Origin: Frondihabitans sp. PhB188
Lineage (GTDB): Bacteria; Actinomycetota; Actinomycetes; Actinomycetales; Microbacteriaceae
Assembly (NCBI RefSeq): GCF_003752365.1
Contig: NZ_RJUO01000004.1
Coordinates: 529,193 to 593,192 of the forward strand
Direction: 5' to 3'
DNA length: 64,000 bases
In this document: positions 54,477 to 63,910 of the stretch, in pieces
How positions within the stretch are numbered: the first letter of the stretch is position 1
How the letters are laid out: every line of letters starts with the position of its first letter
Notes under the pieces: generated by a model
What the model was told of the DNA's origin: nothing
What the model saw: the letters and a program-made list of their open reading frames with translations, nothing else
Databases searched by the model: none
Position numbers and translations under genes: made by a program

Positions 54477-55232
54477 ATGACGAAGACGTCCCGAACAGTC
54501 CTGCTCACCGGCGCCGGCCGCCGCGAGAACATCGCCGCCGCGACAGCGCTGGGCCTGGCCGAAGACGGCTGGGACCTCGTGCTGGTGACCAACGCCGCCT
54601 ACGAGGAGCGGATGCGCTGGGGCTCCCGGCCGGATGATGTCCCCGCCCTGGTCGCCGACATCGAGGCGCTCGGCCGCCGGGCCGTCGTCATGGAAGCCGA
54701 CCTCGCCGATGCCGCAGACGCGTCGACGCTGGTCGACCGGGCGGCCGCCGCCCTCGCGCCGATCGACGCGATCGTGCTGTCGCACTCCGAGAGCGTCGAC
54801 TCCGGGATCCTGGACACGACCGTCGAGGCGTTCGACCGCCACTTCGCCGTGAACGTCCGGGCGGCGTGGCTGCTGATCAAGGGCTTCGCCGAGCAGGTGA
54901 CCGGCCCCGGCGGGCGAATCGTCGCCCTCACCAGCGACCACGTCGTCGACAACATGCCGTACGGCTCGAGCAAGGGCGCCCTCGATCGCATCGTCATCGC
55001 CGCGGCGCGCGAGCTCGGGCACCTCGGCATCTCGTCCAACGCGCTCAACCCCGGCCCGATCGACACCGGGTGGATGGACGACGAGACGAGGGAGGCCCTC
55101 ACCGCCCGCCAGCCCACCGGCCGCCTCGGACGGCCGTCCGACACGGCCGACCTGGTGCGCTTCCTGCTGTCGCCGCAGGGGGCCTGGGTGTCGGGGCAGC
55201 TCATCACGAGCAACGGCGGCTTCTCGGTCTGA
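54477..55232 (+). CDS. short-chain dehydrogenase/reductase
   Basis: A 251-residue SDR enzyme. The nucleotide loop is VLLTGAGRRENIAAATAL, in which RRENIA replaces the usual GxGIG, as in some enoyl-ACP-reductase-like or FabG-like members. It has the catalytic Tyr/Lys in PYGSSKGALDRI and the end NALNPGPIDTGWMDDETRE. The Ser position reads TSDHVVDNM. Substrate not evident; an FabG-like role is a guess. Confidence 0.85.
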   Translation: MTKTSRTVLLTGAGRRENIAAATALGLAEDGWDLVLVTNAAYEERMRWGSRPDDVPALVADIEALGRRAVVMEADLADAADASTLVDRAAAALAPIDAIVLSHSESVDSGILDTTVEAFDRHFAVNVRAAWLLIKGFAEQVTGPGGRIVALTSDHVVDNMPYGSSKGALDRIVIAAARELGHLGISSNALNPGPIDTGWMDDETREALTARQPTGRLGRPSDTADLVRFLLSPQGAWVSGQLITSNGGFSV

Positions 55233-55288
55233 CGGCGTGGATGCCGTGCGCTCGGAGGGCGGCTGCGGGTCGGCGGGCAGTTCCTGCT

Positions 55289-56524
55289 CTAAGCCTTCGA
55301 GCGGTCGAGCCGGCGCACCCGCGGGCTCACGGCGACCGCGGCTGCCGCCAGGAGCACGAGGGTGCCGAGACCGCAGAGAGTGAGCGGTGCGCCGATCAGG
55401 CCGACGACCGGGCCGACCACGAGCTCGCCGACGGGCATTCCCGCCAGCGAGGCGAGCGTGAGGCAGGCGTAGGCGCGGGCCAGGTACGGGCGGGGCACCT
55501 GGCGCTGGATCATCACGTCGAGCGGGACGGTGAAGATCTCGAGCCCGATGCTCGCGCCGGCCAACGCGACGCTCAGCCAGAAGAACCAGTGCAGCGGGTC
55601 GATCACGACCGGGTCGACCGTCAGGATGAGCGCGAGGACTCCGAGGGGGAGCGCCATGCCGGCGACGCCGAGGGTCGCGGTGGCCAGACGCAGCCGGCCG
55701 CGCAGGTTGCCGGCCACCACTGCTCCCACGACGAGGCCGACGGTCTGGACGGCTCCGGCGAAGCCCCACAGCGACCGGCCGAACGAGGCGTCGGCGGCAA
55801 AAGGGCCGAGCACCTGCACGCCCCCGGCGAAGGCGAACTGGGCGACGAAGAGGAGAGCCAGCGTCGAGCGCAGCCAGCGGGTGCGGAGGACGAACGCGAT
55901 GCCCTCGCGGAGGTCGTGCGCGAACGAGCCGCCGCGGATCGCTCCCAGCGCTCGCCGGGGGAGGCCCGCGAAGACGGGGATGGCGGCCGTGAAGAGCAGA
56001 GACCCCACCGCCAGCGCGATCTCGGGCGAGAGCATGTCGACCAGCTCGCCGCCGAGGGCCGTGCCTGCGACGAGGCCGATGTTCATGCCGAGCCGGTTGA
56101 GGATCGTCGCGTCGCGGAGCTGCTCGGCCTCGACGACGTCGCGGAGCAGCGCCCCCGTGGCCGGAGCGAAGAACGCCGAGCCGGCGCCGCTCACGGCCGC
56201 GGCTCCGGCGAGCAGCGGCAGGCTGGCGTCGCCGGTCGCGAGAAGCAGCGCCGGCGCGGCGAGCGAGGCCGCCGACACGGCGGAGGCCGTCACCGCCACC
56301 GCCCACTTCGGTGCCCGGTCGGCCACCGCTCCGCCGAACAGCACGAGAAGGACGTTCGGGATGGACCGGCACGCGATCACGATGCCGAGCACCGTGACTC
56401 CGGCACCCAGGTCGATAGCGGCGAACACGATCGCCACCGGCCCGACACCGCTGCCGACCCACGACAGGAGCCGGCCCCACCAGAGCGCTCGGAAAGCCGG
56501 GCGGCGCAGCAGCGACCAGTTCAT
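55289..56524 (-). CDS. MFS transporter
   Basis: A 411-residue, twelve-helix major-facilitator exporter, with the loop between helices 2 and 3 reading FGGAVADRAPKWAV (the G-x-x-x-D-R motif A). It resembles the enterobactin/macrolide-exporter-like group. Divergent from a TetR regulator with 96 bp between starts, which is the usual repressor-pump pair. Confidence 0.88.
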   Translation of the reverse strand: MNWSLLRRPAFRALWWGRLLSWVGSGVGPVAIVFAAIDLGAGVTVLGIVIACRSIPNVLLVLFGGAVADRAPKWAVAVTASAVSAASLAAPALLLATGDASLPLLAGAAAVSGAGSAFFAPATGALLRDVVEAEQLRDATILNRLGMNIGLVAGTALGGELVDMLSPEIALAVGSLLFTAAIPVFAGLPRRALGAIRGGSFAHDLREGIAFVLRTRWLRSTLALLFVAQFAFAGGVQVLGPFAADASFGRSLWGFAGAVQTVGLVVGAVVAGNLRGRLRLATATLGVAGMALPLGVLALILTVDPVVIDPLHWFFWLSVALAGASIGLEIFTVPLDVMIQRQVPRPYLARAYACLTLASLAGMPVGELVVGPVVGLIGAPLTLCGLGTLVLLAAAAVAVSPRVRRLDRSKA

Positions 56525-56607
56525 CGGCGCCGGGATCTGCTGCGAACCGCACCGGTCGCAGGGTCGACGGGCTTCACCCGGCAGAGCCTACTCACGCCGA
56601 CCTCCCG

Positions 56608-56620
56608 TATCGTCGGTGTC
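56608..56620 (+). promoter_or_regulatory. leaderless -10 of the TetR gene
   Basis: TATCGT (56608-56613) lies 7 nt before GTG 56621. Confidence 0.6.
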
Positions 56621-57271
56621 GTGAGCATCGAGACGACCGCAGACGACGAGCGCGTCGCCACCCGCCGCGGCAGCTATGCCAAGGGCGTGGCGAAGCGCGA
56701 GGCGATCCTCGACGCGGCGCTGCCCGTGTTCGGGCAGTCCGGCTTTCACGGGGCGTCGCTCCGCGAGATCGCGCGGCAGTGCGGCGTCTCGCACCAGTCG
56801 CTGATGCACTACTTCCCGACGAAGGACGCCCTGCTGCTGGCCGTCCTCCGTCGCCGCGACGAGCGCCTTCGCACGCATTTCGACGATCCGGGAGGAATGC
56901 GGCTCGGCGAGCTGGTCGAGCTCGCCGAGTACAACGTCGGCGTGCCCGGCGTCATCCAGCTCTTCAATACTGCGTCGGCCGAATCGACGTCTCCCGAGCA
57001 CCCGGCGCACGACTACTACGCCGATTTCTACGAGCGGATCATCGCCTCGACGACGCAGTACCTCGAGGTCGCCGAAGAGCGCGGCCTGCTCGCGCCTGGT
57101 TTCACGGCGGAGACAGCGGCCCGAGTCGTTCTCGCCGTGCAGGACGGCCTGCAGCTGCAGTGGCTCTACGACCGGGACGCCGTCAAGGTCGCCGAGGCGA
57201 TGCGGCTCGTGATCGTCACGATCGTGACGGTCCCGCTCGACGAGCTCGACCGGCTCGTGGCCGAACGCTAG
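56621..57271 (+). CDS. TetR-family regulator
   Basis: A 216-residue repressor with a clear TetR helix-turn-helix (KREAILDAALPVFGQSGFHG, REIARQCGVSHQSLMHYFPT). It probably represses the divergent MFS gene. It converges with the DrrAB-type exporter. The long frame that starts at 54866 reads through unrelated sequence and is not used. Confidence 0.88.
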   Translation: MSIETTADDERVATRRGSYAKGVAKREAILDAALPVFGQSGFHGASLREIARQCGVSHQSLMHYFPTKDALLLAVLRRRDERLRTHFDDPGGMRLGELVELAEYNVGVPGVIQLFNTASAESTSPEHPAHDYYADFYERIIASTTQYLEVAEERGLLAPGFTAETAARVVLAVQDGLQLQWLYDRDAVKVAEAMRLVIVTIVTVPLDELDRLVAER

Positions 57272-57295
57272 AGGCGGCGCTCGCCGGTGCCGCGC

Positions 57296-58138
57296 TCACC
57301 GCGAGCTGATCGACTCGTACCGTCGGATGCACCACGGCACGAACACGACGAGCATCACCGCGATCCCGATGAGCACGGTGGCCAGCGAGTGCTGCTGCGT
57401 CCACACGTCGGGGGTCGGGGTGGAGCCCTCGTTGCCGAACAGCTCGCGCGCCGTCTGCACGAGCGATGACACCGGGTTCCACTCCGCGAAGATGCGCAGC
57501 GCGGTGGGCAGCGTGTCGCTCGGCACGAAGGCGTTCGAGACGAAGGTCAACGGGAACAGGATCATGAACGAGGCGTTGTTGATCGTCTCGGGCGACTTCA
57601 CGCTCATGCCGAGCAGGGCCATCACCCAGCTGAACGCGTAGCTGAAGAGCAGCAGCAGCCCGACGCCGGCAAGGAACTCGAGCGGCGTGCCGTTCACCCG
57701 CCAGCCTACGGCGAACCCGGTCGCCATCATGATCACCATCGAGATCCCGTTGAGCACGAGGTCGGAGTTCGTCCGCCCGATCAGAACGGCCGACGACGAC
57801 ATCGGCAGGGTGCGAAAGCGGTCGATGATGCCGTTCTTGAGGTCGTTGGCCATCGCCGACCCCGAGAACGTCGCTCCGAAGACGACGGTCTGGGCGAAGA
57901 TGCCCGCCATCAGGAACTGCGTGTAGTCCGTGCCCTTGACGGCGATCGCCCCGCCGTAGACCTGGCTGAAGAGCAGCACGAACATGATCGGCTGCAGAAC
58001 GGCGAAGATCAGCATGTCGGGGGAGCGCTTGATCTTGATGAGGTTGCGCTTGGTGACGGCCCAGCCGTCCGAGAACCAGCTGGCCACCCCTGTCGCGGGT
58101 GCGACGCGGGGGCTGCCGGGGGCGATGACGGCGGTCAC
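57296..58138 (-). CDS. ABC-2 type transporter permease (DrrB-like)
   Basis: A 280-residue membrane subunit with six helices and the DrrB-type stretches QPIMFVLLFSQVYGGAI, LMAGIFAQTVVFGATFSG and MILFPLTFVSNAFVPSDTLP. It is the second gene of a two-gene exporter operon, overlapping the ATPase gene by 4 bp. Substrate unknown; DrrAB homologues export daunorubicin-like drugs or lipids. Confidence 0.9.
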   Translation of the reverse strand: MTAVIAPGSPRVAPATGVASWFSDGWAVTKRNLIKIKRSPDMLIFAVLQPIMFVLLFSQVYGGAIAVKGTDYTQFLMAGIFAQTVVFGATFSGSAMANDLKNGIIDRFRTLPMSSSAVLIGRTNSDLVLNGISMVIMMATGFAVGWRVNGTPLEFLAGVGLLLLFSYAFSWVMALLGMSVKSPETINNASFMILFPLTFVSNAFVPSDTLPTALRIFAEWNPVSSLVQTARELFGNEGSTPTPDVWTQQHSLATVLIGIAVMLVVFVPWCIRRYESISSR

Positions 58139-59178
58139 GCTGCCTTCTCCTTCGAACGCTTCGGCTTCTTAGGCTTCTTCGGCTTCGTGCCCGAGGGGCC
58201 GGCGGTCTCGTCGGGATCGCCTGCGTTGACCTCGGTGCTCCGGCCGGTCAGGCGCAGGAACACGTCGTCGAGGGTCGGGCGCCGCATGCCGGCGTCGTGG
58301 AGCTCGATGCCCGATGCCTCGAGGTCGGCCAGCACGCTCTGCAGCGACTGCGGGCCGTTCGTCACGCCGACGTCGACGGTGCGGCCGTCGCTCGAGACGA
58401 CGGGCTCGCCGTCGCCGTATCGGGTGAGGATGCGGACGGCCTCCTCTCTCGCATCGGAGGTCATCAGCGAGACGACGACGCGGTGGCCGCCGACCTGCTC
58501 CTTGAGCTGATCGGACGTGCCCTCGGCGATGACCCGGCCGCCGTCGATGACGGAGATGTCGTCGGCGAGCTGGTCGGCCTCCTCGAGGTACTGCGTGGTG
58601 AGCAGGACGGTCGTCCCCTCCTTCACCAGGTCGGTGATGATGCCCCAGAGCGACAGGCGCGACCGCGGGTCGAGTCCGGTGGTCGGCTCGTCGAGAAAGA
58701 GCACCTCCGGGTTCGTGACGAGCGCGCCAGCGAGGTCGATGCGCCTCCGCATGCCGCCCGAGAAGCCCTTGACCGGCCGGTCGCCGGCGGCGGTCAGGTC
58801 GAACATGTCGACGAGCTCGCGCGCTCGCCGCTGCGACTCGGCTCGCCCGAGGTGGTAGAGGCGGCCGATCATGTCCAGGTTCTCGAAGCCCGTGAGGTTC
58901 TCGTCGACGGCGGCGTACTGGCCCGAGACGCCGATGACCCGCCGGGTGGCGCGTGGATCGGCGAGCACGTCGATGCCGGCGATGGTCGCGCTGCCTTCGT
59001 CGGGACGCGTGAGCGTGGTGAGCACCTTCACCGTGGTGGTCTTGCCCGCTCCGTTGGGGCCGAGCAGCGCCTTGACCGTGCCCCGCGGCACCGACAGGTC
59101 GAGTCCGTCGAGGGCGTGGACGGGCCCGGACTTGGATTTGTAGCGCTTGGTCAGTCCTCGCGCCTCGATGATCGTCAT
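58135..59178 (-). CDS. ABC transporter ATPase (DrrA-like)
   Basis: A 347-residue ATPase with Walker A GPNGAGKTTTVKVL, signature SGGMRRRIDLAGALV, Walker B VLFLDEPTTGLDP and a DrrA-specific C-terminal region; the last 30 residues are Lys/Pro-rich (KPKKPKKPKRSKEK). GGAGG precedes the ATG at 59178. A -10-like TATATT lies upstream on the minus strand near 59222. Confidence 0.92.
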   Translation of the reverse strand: MTIIEARGLTKRYKSKSGPVHALDGLDLSVPRGTVKALLGPNGAGKTTTVKVLTTLTRPDEGSATIAGIDVLADPRATRRVIGVSGQYAAVDENLTGFENLDMIGRLYHLGRAESQRRARELVDMFDLTAAGDRPVKGFSGGMRRRIDLAGALVTNPEVLFLDEPTTGLDPRSRLSLWGIITDLVKEGTTVLLTTQYLEEADQLADDISVIDGGRVIAEGTSDQLKEQVGGHRVVVSLMTSDAREEAVRILTRYGDGEPVVSSDGRTVDVGVTNGPQSLQSVLADLEASGIELHDAGMRRPTLDDVFLRLTGRSTEVNAGDPDETAGPSGTKPKKPKKPKRSKEKAA

Positions 59179-59285
59179 CAGTGCCTCCAGATCGTGGTCG
59201 CCCCGCGGTGGTGGCCGACAATATATCAGCATCAGTGGAATTTCTATGAGCGGATTTCCCCACGTGTGAATAACTCGTTACAGAC

Positions 59286-59322
59286 CTTGCCGAGCGGCAA
59301 GTTTTGCTCCTATCCTTGCCGC
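59286..59322 (+). promoter_or_regulatory. putA promoter with palindromic operator
   Basis: TTGCCG (59287-59292), 18 nt and TATCCT (59311-59316) precede GTG 59323 by 6 nt. A perfect inverted repeat CTTGCCG-AG-CGGCAAG (59286-59301) covers the -35 region, a likely repressor or activator site. Confidence 0.7.
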
Positions 59323-62300
59323 GTGTCCGACATTGACGAGTCCCTCAGCACCCCCGTCCCGACCCACCTGGGCGAAGCAGCGGTCGCGCTCGCGCATCGC
59401 TGGGTCCACGAGTCGAGCTCGTCGCCGAGCACTCGCTCGGCCGAGCTGCTCGCCGAGGTCCTTCGCGACGAGGCCGGGCTGGCGTTCACGATCGGCTTCG
59501 TCGATCGGGTCGTGCGCCCCGAGGACCTCTCGGTAGCGGCACGCAACCTGGCCGACCTGGCCAGGCGGGCACCGGAGTTCCTGCCCTGGTACATGAGGGT
59601 GGCCGTCCGCGCAGGAGGCCTGCTCGCACCCGCCGCGCCGAGAGTGGTCGTACCCGTCGCCCGGCGCGTGCTGCGCTCGATGGTCGGCCACCTCATCGCC
59701 GACGCGAGGCCCGAGCGGCTCGGCAGGGCGATCGCGGCGCTCAAGGCCGATGGCACCCGCCTCAACCTCAACCTGCTGGGGGAAGCCGTGCTCGGCGACC
59801 GCGAGGCCGAGCACCGGCTGGCCGGGACGAAGGCGCTGCTCGAGCGGCCCGACGTCGACTACGTGTCGATCAAGGTGTCGTCGATCGTGAGCCAGCTGTC
59901 GATGTGGGCCTTCGACGAGACGGTCGAGCGCGTCGTCGAGCGGCTCACGCCTCTGTACGAGATCGCGGCGCAGTCGCCATCGCCCAAGTTCATCAACCTC
60001 GACATGGAGGAGTACCGCGACCTCGACCTGACGCTCGCCGTCTTCATGCGCCTGCTCGACCAGCCGCAGCTGCACTCGCTCGAGGCCGGCATCGTGCTCC
60101 AGACCTACCTGCCCGACGCGCTCGCCGCGATGCAGCGGCTCTCGGCCTGGGCCACGACACGCGTCGACTCGGGCGGCGCGGCGGTGAAGGTGCGGGTCGT
60201 GAAGGGCGCGAACCTCGCCATGGAGCTCGTCGACGCCGCCGTCCACGACTGGCCGCTCGCGACGTACGGCACGAAGCTCGACAGCGATGCCAACTACAAG
60301 AGGGTGCTCTCCTGGTCCATGACGCAGGATCGCACCCGCGCCGTCCGCCTCGGCGTCGCGGGGCACAACCTCTTCGACATCGCCTTCGCCCACCTGCTCT
60401 CCGTCGAGCGCGGCGTCGCCCATCGGGTCGAGTTCGAGATGCTGCTCGGCATGGCCGAGGGGCAGGCCGAGCTGGTCAAGGCCGACGTCGGCGGGCTCCT
60501 CCTCTACACGCCGGTGGTGCACCCGCGCGAGTTCGACGTCGCCATCAGCTACCTGATCCGCCGCCTCGAAGAGAACGCCTCGCATGACAACTTCATGTCG
60601 GCCGTGTTCGAGCTGGCCACGAGCGAGGCCCTCTTCGAGCGCGAGAAGAATCGCTTCCTGGCGGCACTCGGCGCAGCGACAGACGAGGTGCCCGCGCCAC
60701 ACCGGCTGCAGTCGAGGCCGACCGAGCAGCTCGCCGTGCGTCAGACCTTCCACAACGAGCCCGACACCGACCCGGCACTCACCGCGAACCGCGACTGGGG
60801 CCGGGCGATCCTCGCCGCTGTCCCGTCGTCCGAGCTCGGCGTCGCGACCATCGACGCGGCACGGATCATCGATTCCGCGACGCTCGAGTCGGTCGTCCGG
60901 GGAGCGGTCGCCGCCGCGCCCTCCTGGGCCGCTCTGGGCGGGACCGGCCGAGCCGAGGTGCTGCGCCGCTGCGCCGTCGAGCTGGGTCGCCGTCGCGCCG
61001 ACCTGATCGAGGTCGCCGCAAGCGAGACGGGCAAGACCATCGCCGAGGGCGATGTCGAGGTGTCGGAGGCCATCGACTTCGCGAACTACTACGCGGGTCT
61101 CGCCGAAGAGCTCGACCTCGTCGACGGGGCCGAGTTCCTGCCCCCTGCTCTCGTGGTCGTCACACCGCCGTGGAACTTCCCGGTGGCGATCCCGACGGGG
61201 TCCACCCTGGCGGGGCTCGCTGCGGGCGGCTCGGTCATCATCAAGCCGGCCGGGCAGGCGAAGCGCTGCGGCGCCGTTCTCGTCGAGGCGCTGTGGGCGG
61301 CGGGGGTGCCGCGCGACGTGCTTCGCCTCGTCGACATCGACGAGGGCGACCTCGGGCGTCAGCTGGTGTCGCACCCGGAGGTCGATCGCGTGATCCTGAC
61401 CGGGGCCTTCGAGACGGCCGAGCTGTTCCGCTCGTGGCGGCACGACCTGCCGCTGCTGGCCGAGACGAGCGGCAAGAACGCGATCGTCGTGACGCCGAGC
61501 GCCGATCTCGACATCGCGGCCTCCGACGTCGTCAAGTCGGCGTTCGGGCACGCGGGGCAGAAGTGCTCGGCGGCGAGCCTGGCCATTCTGGTCGGGTCGG
61601 TGGCGACGTCGGAGCGCTTCCTGCGCCAGCTCGTCGACGCCGCCTCGAGCCTTCGGGCGGGGCTGCCCGATGACCCGACGACGCAGATGGGGCCCCTGGT
61701 CGAACCCGCCGCGGGCAAGCTGCTCGATGCCCTCACGGTGCTGTCGCCGGGCGAGAAGTGGCTCGTCGAGCCGCGTCGCCTCGACGACTCCGGCCGCCTG
61801 TGGTCGCCGGGCATCCGCACCGGGGTCGCACCGGGCAGCCCGTTCCACCGCACCGAGTACTTCGGGCCGGTGCTCGGCATCATGACGGCGGCGACCCTCG
61901 ACGAGGCCATCGAGCTGCAGAACGCCACCGACTTCGGGCTCACCGCGGGCATCCACACGCTCGACAGCGACGAGCTGGCCACCTGGGCCGAGGGCGTCGA
62001 GGCCGGCAACCTCTACGTCAACCGCGGCATCACCGGGGCCATCGTGCGCCGCCAGCCATTCGGCGGCTGGAAGCGCTCCACGGTCGGCGCCGGAGCAAAG
62101 GCCGGCGGCCCGAACTACCTGGTGCACCTCGGCTCGTGGCGGCCGGCGCTCCTGACAGAGCCGGCGCCTGTCGACCTGATGCCCGCCGTGCGGCAGATCG
62201 TCGAGGCGTTCGGGGCGCAGGAACTCCGGGCGGCGGCCACCGCCGACGAGCACGCCTGGCGTTCGTCCTTCGGCGCCGCCGTCGACGTGTCCGGGGTCGG

Positions 62301-62745
62301 CCTCGAGCGCAACGTGTTCCGCTACCGCCCCCTCCCCGTGGCCGTGCGGCTCGCCGAAGGCGGCTCCGTGGCCGACTTCGCGCGCGTGCTGTGCGCCGCA
62401 CTCCGCGCGGGGGCGCCGGTCGAGGTCAGCTCGGCGGTCGAGCTCCCGGCGTCGGTCGTCGAGGCGCTCGGGTCGAGGCTGTCGGCGCCTGCCGCCGACA
62501 CGGAGTTCGCCGACCTGCTGTCGCGGGGTGCGCTCGGTGCGACGCGCCTGCGGCTCGTGGGTCCGGCCACCGCTGTCGCCGCGGTCCACGTCGCCCTCGC
62601 CGGCGACCCGTCCGTCGCCGTGTACGCCCAGCCGGTCACGGCAGCGCCCCGCCTCGAGCTCCTGCCCTTCCTCCGGGAGCAGGCCGTCGCCGTCACCGCA
62701 CACCGCTTCGGCAACCCCGACCCGTGGAGCGACGGCGTCCTGTAG
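59323..62745 (+). CDS. putA: bifunctional proline dehydrogenase / glutamate-semialdehyde dehydrogenase
   Basis: Oxidises proline to glutamate in two steps with FAD and NAD. The 1140-residue protein has the proline dehydrogenase barrel (about 90-420; VSIKVSSIVSQLSMW, KFINLDMEEYRDLDLT, VRVVKGANLAME) and an aldehyde dehydrogenase domain (about 490-960; PWNFPVAIPTGSTLAG, catalytic Glu714 in LAETSGKNA, catalytic Cys748 in HAGQKCSAAS), then an extra C-terminal region of about 170 residues. No DNA-binding domain is present. The GTG start follows a leaderless promoter with a palindrome. Confidence 0.95.
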   Translation: MSDIDESLSTPVPTHLGEAAVALAHRWVHESSSSPSTRSAELLAEVLRDEAGLAFTIGFVDRVVRPEDLSVAARNLADLARRAPEFLPWYMRVAVRAGGLLAPAAPRVVVPVARRVLRSMVGHLIADARPERLGRAIAALKADGTRLNLNLLGEAVLGDREAEHRLAGTKALLERPDVDYVSIKVSSIVSQLSMWAFDETVERVVERLTPLYEIAAQSPSPKFINLDMEEYRDLDLTLAVFMRLLDQPQLHSLEAGIVLQTYLPDALAAMQRLSAWATTRVDSGGAAVKVRVVKGANLAMELVDAAVHDWPLATYGTKLDSDANYKRVLSWSMTQDRTRAVRLGVAGHNLFDIAFAHLLSVERGVAHRVEFEMLLGMAEGQAELVKADVGGLLLYTPVVHPREFDVAISYLIRRLEENASHDNFMSAVFELATSEALFEREKNRFLAALGAATDEVPAPHRLQSRPTEQLAVRQTFHNEPDTDPALTANRDWGRAILAAVPSSELGVATIDAARIIDSATLESVVRGAVAAAPSWAALGGTGRAEVLRRCAVELGRRRADLIEVAASETGKTIAEGDVEVSEAIDFANYYAGLAEELDLVDGAEFLPPALVVVTPPWNFPVAIPTGSTLAGLAAGGSVIIKPAGQAKRCGAVLVEALWAAGVPRDVLRLVDIDEGDLGRQLVSHPEVDRVILTGAFETAELFRSWRHDLPLLAETSGKNAIVVTPSADLDIAASDVVKSAFGHAGQKCSAASLAILVGSVATSERFLRQLVDAASSLRAGLPDDPTTQMGPLVEPAAGKLLDALTVLSPGEKWLVEPRRLDDSGRLWSPGIRTGVAPGSPFHRTEYFGPVLGIMTAATLDEAIELQNATDFGLTAGIHTLDSDELATWAEGVEAGNLYVNRGITGAIVRRQPFGGWKRSTVGAGAKAGGPNYLVHLGSWRPALLTEPAPVDLMPAVRQIVEAFGAQELRAAATADEHAWRSSFGAAVDVSGVGLERNVFRYRPLPVAVRLAEGGSVADFARVLCAALRAGAPVEVSSAVELPASVVEALGSRLSAPAADTEFADLLSRGALGATRLRLVGPATAVAAVHVALAGDPSVAVYAQPVTAAPRLELLPFLREQAVAVTAHRFGNPDPWSDGVL

Positions 62746-62753
62746 TGCCGGGA

Positions 62754-62765
62754 TAGGCTCGGGGC
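62754..62765 (+). promoter_or_regulatory. leaderless -10 element
   Basis: TAGGCT (62754-62759) is 6 nt before GTG 62766, eight bases after the putA stop. Confidence 0.65.
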
Positions 62766-63536
62766 GTGAAGATCGCGCGTTTTGCTAGTCCTGGTGAAGA
62801 CCCCCGCTTCGGCGTCGTCGACGGCGAGGACCTCGTCGTCCTCGCCGGAGACCCCATGTACGCCGGCTACGAGACGACGGGGGAGCGCGTGCCCCTACGC
62901 AGCACGAAGATCCTCGCGCCGGTGATCCCGCGCTCCAAGGTCGTCGGCATCGGGCTGAACTACTACGACCACGCCGACGAGATGGGCCAGGAGGCGCCGG
63001 AGTTCCCGGTGATGTTCCTGAAGCCCAACACCACCGTGGTCGGCCCCGGCGACCCGATCCAGATCCCGCCGGTCGAAGGCGAGATCCACCTGGAGGGCGA
63101 GCTGGCCATCGTGATCGGCGCCGTCGCCAAGCGTGTCAAGGCGGAGGACTACGCCGACGTGGTCTTCGGCTACACGATCGCCAACGACGTGACGGCCCGC
63201 GGTCCGCAGCAGTCGGACGGACAGTGGACCCGCGGCAAGAGCTACGACACCTTCTGCCCGATCGGCCCGTACATCGAGACCGAGCTGGACTGGAGCGACC
63301 TCAAGATCCAGTCGCGAGTCGACGGCGAGCTGCTGCAGAGCGAGTCGACGATGCAGATGATCCACAAGATTCCTGAACTCGTCGCCTACGTCAGCGATGT
63401 CTTCACGCTCCTCCCCGGCGACATCATCCTGACGGGGACCCCGGCGGGCGTCGGCCCGTTCACCGAGGGATCGACGGTCGAGATCGCCATCGAAGGCCTC
63501 GGCTCGCTGATCAACCCGGCGCGCGCCCGGATCTAG
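62766..63536 (+). CDS. fumarylacetoacetate hydrolase family protein
   Basis: A 256-residue enzyme of the FAH superfamily, metal-dependent hydrolases, decarboxylases or isomerases of keto acids. It shows the family order VVGIGLNYYDHADEMG, PEFPVMFLKPNTTVVGPGDP, the metal ligands in EIHLEGELAIVIG, GYTIANDVTARGPQ and the end LLPGDIILTGTPAGVGPF. It could be an acylpyruvase or oxaloacetate decarboxylase. It is followed by a strong terminator. Confidence 0.9.
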   Translation: MKIARFASPGEDPRFGVVDGEDLVVLAGDPMYAGYETTGERVPLRSTKILAPVIPRSKVVGIGLNYYDHADEMGQEAPEFPVMFLKPNTTVVGPGDPIQIPPVEGEIHLEGELAIVIGAVAKRVKAEDYADVVFGYTIANDVTARGPQQSDGQWTRGKSYDTFCPIGPYIETELDWSDLKIQSRVDGELLQSESTMQMIHKIPELVAYVSDVFTLLPGDIILTGTPAGVGPFTEGSTVEIAIEGLGSLINPARARI

Positions 63537-63553
63537 TGCGATGCCGGCTGGCC

Positions 63554-63609
63554 CCGCAGACACGGCTCGTCCCCTCCTGTACTCGGGAGGGGACGAGCCG
63601 TTTCTGCGG
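63554..63609 (+). terminator. strong terminator after the FAH-family gene
   Basis: A perfect 15-bp stem (63563-63577 with 63586-63600), preceded by CCGCAGA and followed by TTTCTGCGG, which extends the pairing. Confidence 0.9.
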
Positions 63610-63666
63610 ACTTGGCTGTGTCTAGGCGGCAGGTGTCGCGCGACACGCCCGGGATGCGGTCGAGAT

Positions 63667-63695
63667 TTGCCGGAAACGGGATCGACACGTATTGT
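63667..63695 (+). promoter_or_regulatory. promoter, probable rrn P1
   Basis: TTGCCG (63667-63672), 17 nt, TATTGT (63690-63695). An additional extended -10 (TGCTAACCT, 63762-63770) lies downstream. The stretch 63601-63910 holds no gene; the frame 63541-63936 is not credible. Confidence 0.6.
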
Positions 63696-63910
63696 TTTCT
63701 CTTGTCACCCCAAAGGAACGGAAACGGGCCGCTGGTTGAAGTGCTTGTCGCTTCAGATAGCTGCTAACCTTCCTCAAGCGGGACACCTTCTCCCCTCACT
63801 TCAGTGGGATGCGGAGGAGCAAGCAAGACTCCAACCGCCAGTCCTCGGACTGGGTGCGAAGCTCTCTCGAGAGTGTCGAAGTCTAGTTGAACATCGGTCT
63901 AGAACCGGGT

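Noticed and set aside
54866..56620. Long frame upstream of the TetR gene
   Set aside because: It overlaps the SDR gene out of frame and the MFS gene antisense; only the portion from 56621 has TetR motifs.
58297..59322. N-terminal extension of the putA frame of about 340 codons
   Set aside because: It is antisense to the DrrA ATPase, has the odd composition of a shadow frame, and the true start is fixed by the leaderless promoter and the PutA N-terminus.
59278..62703. Antisense frame of 1141 codons opposite putA
   Set aside because: A shadow of high-GC codon bias; the product is His/Arg/Gly/Asp-rich and has no family motif or ribosome site.
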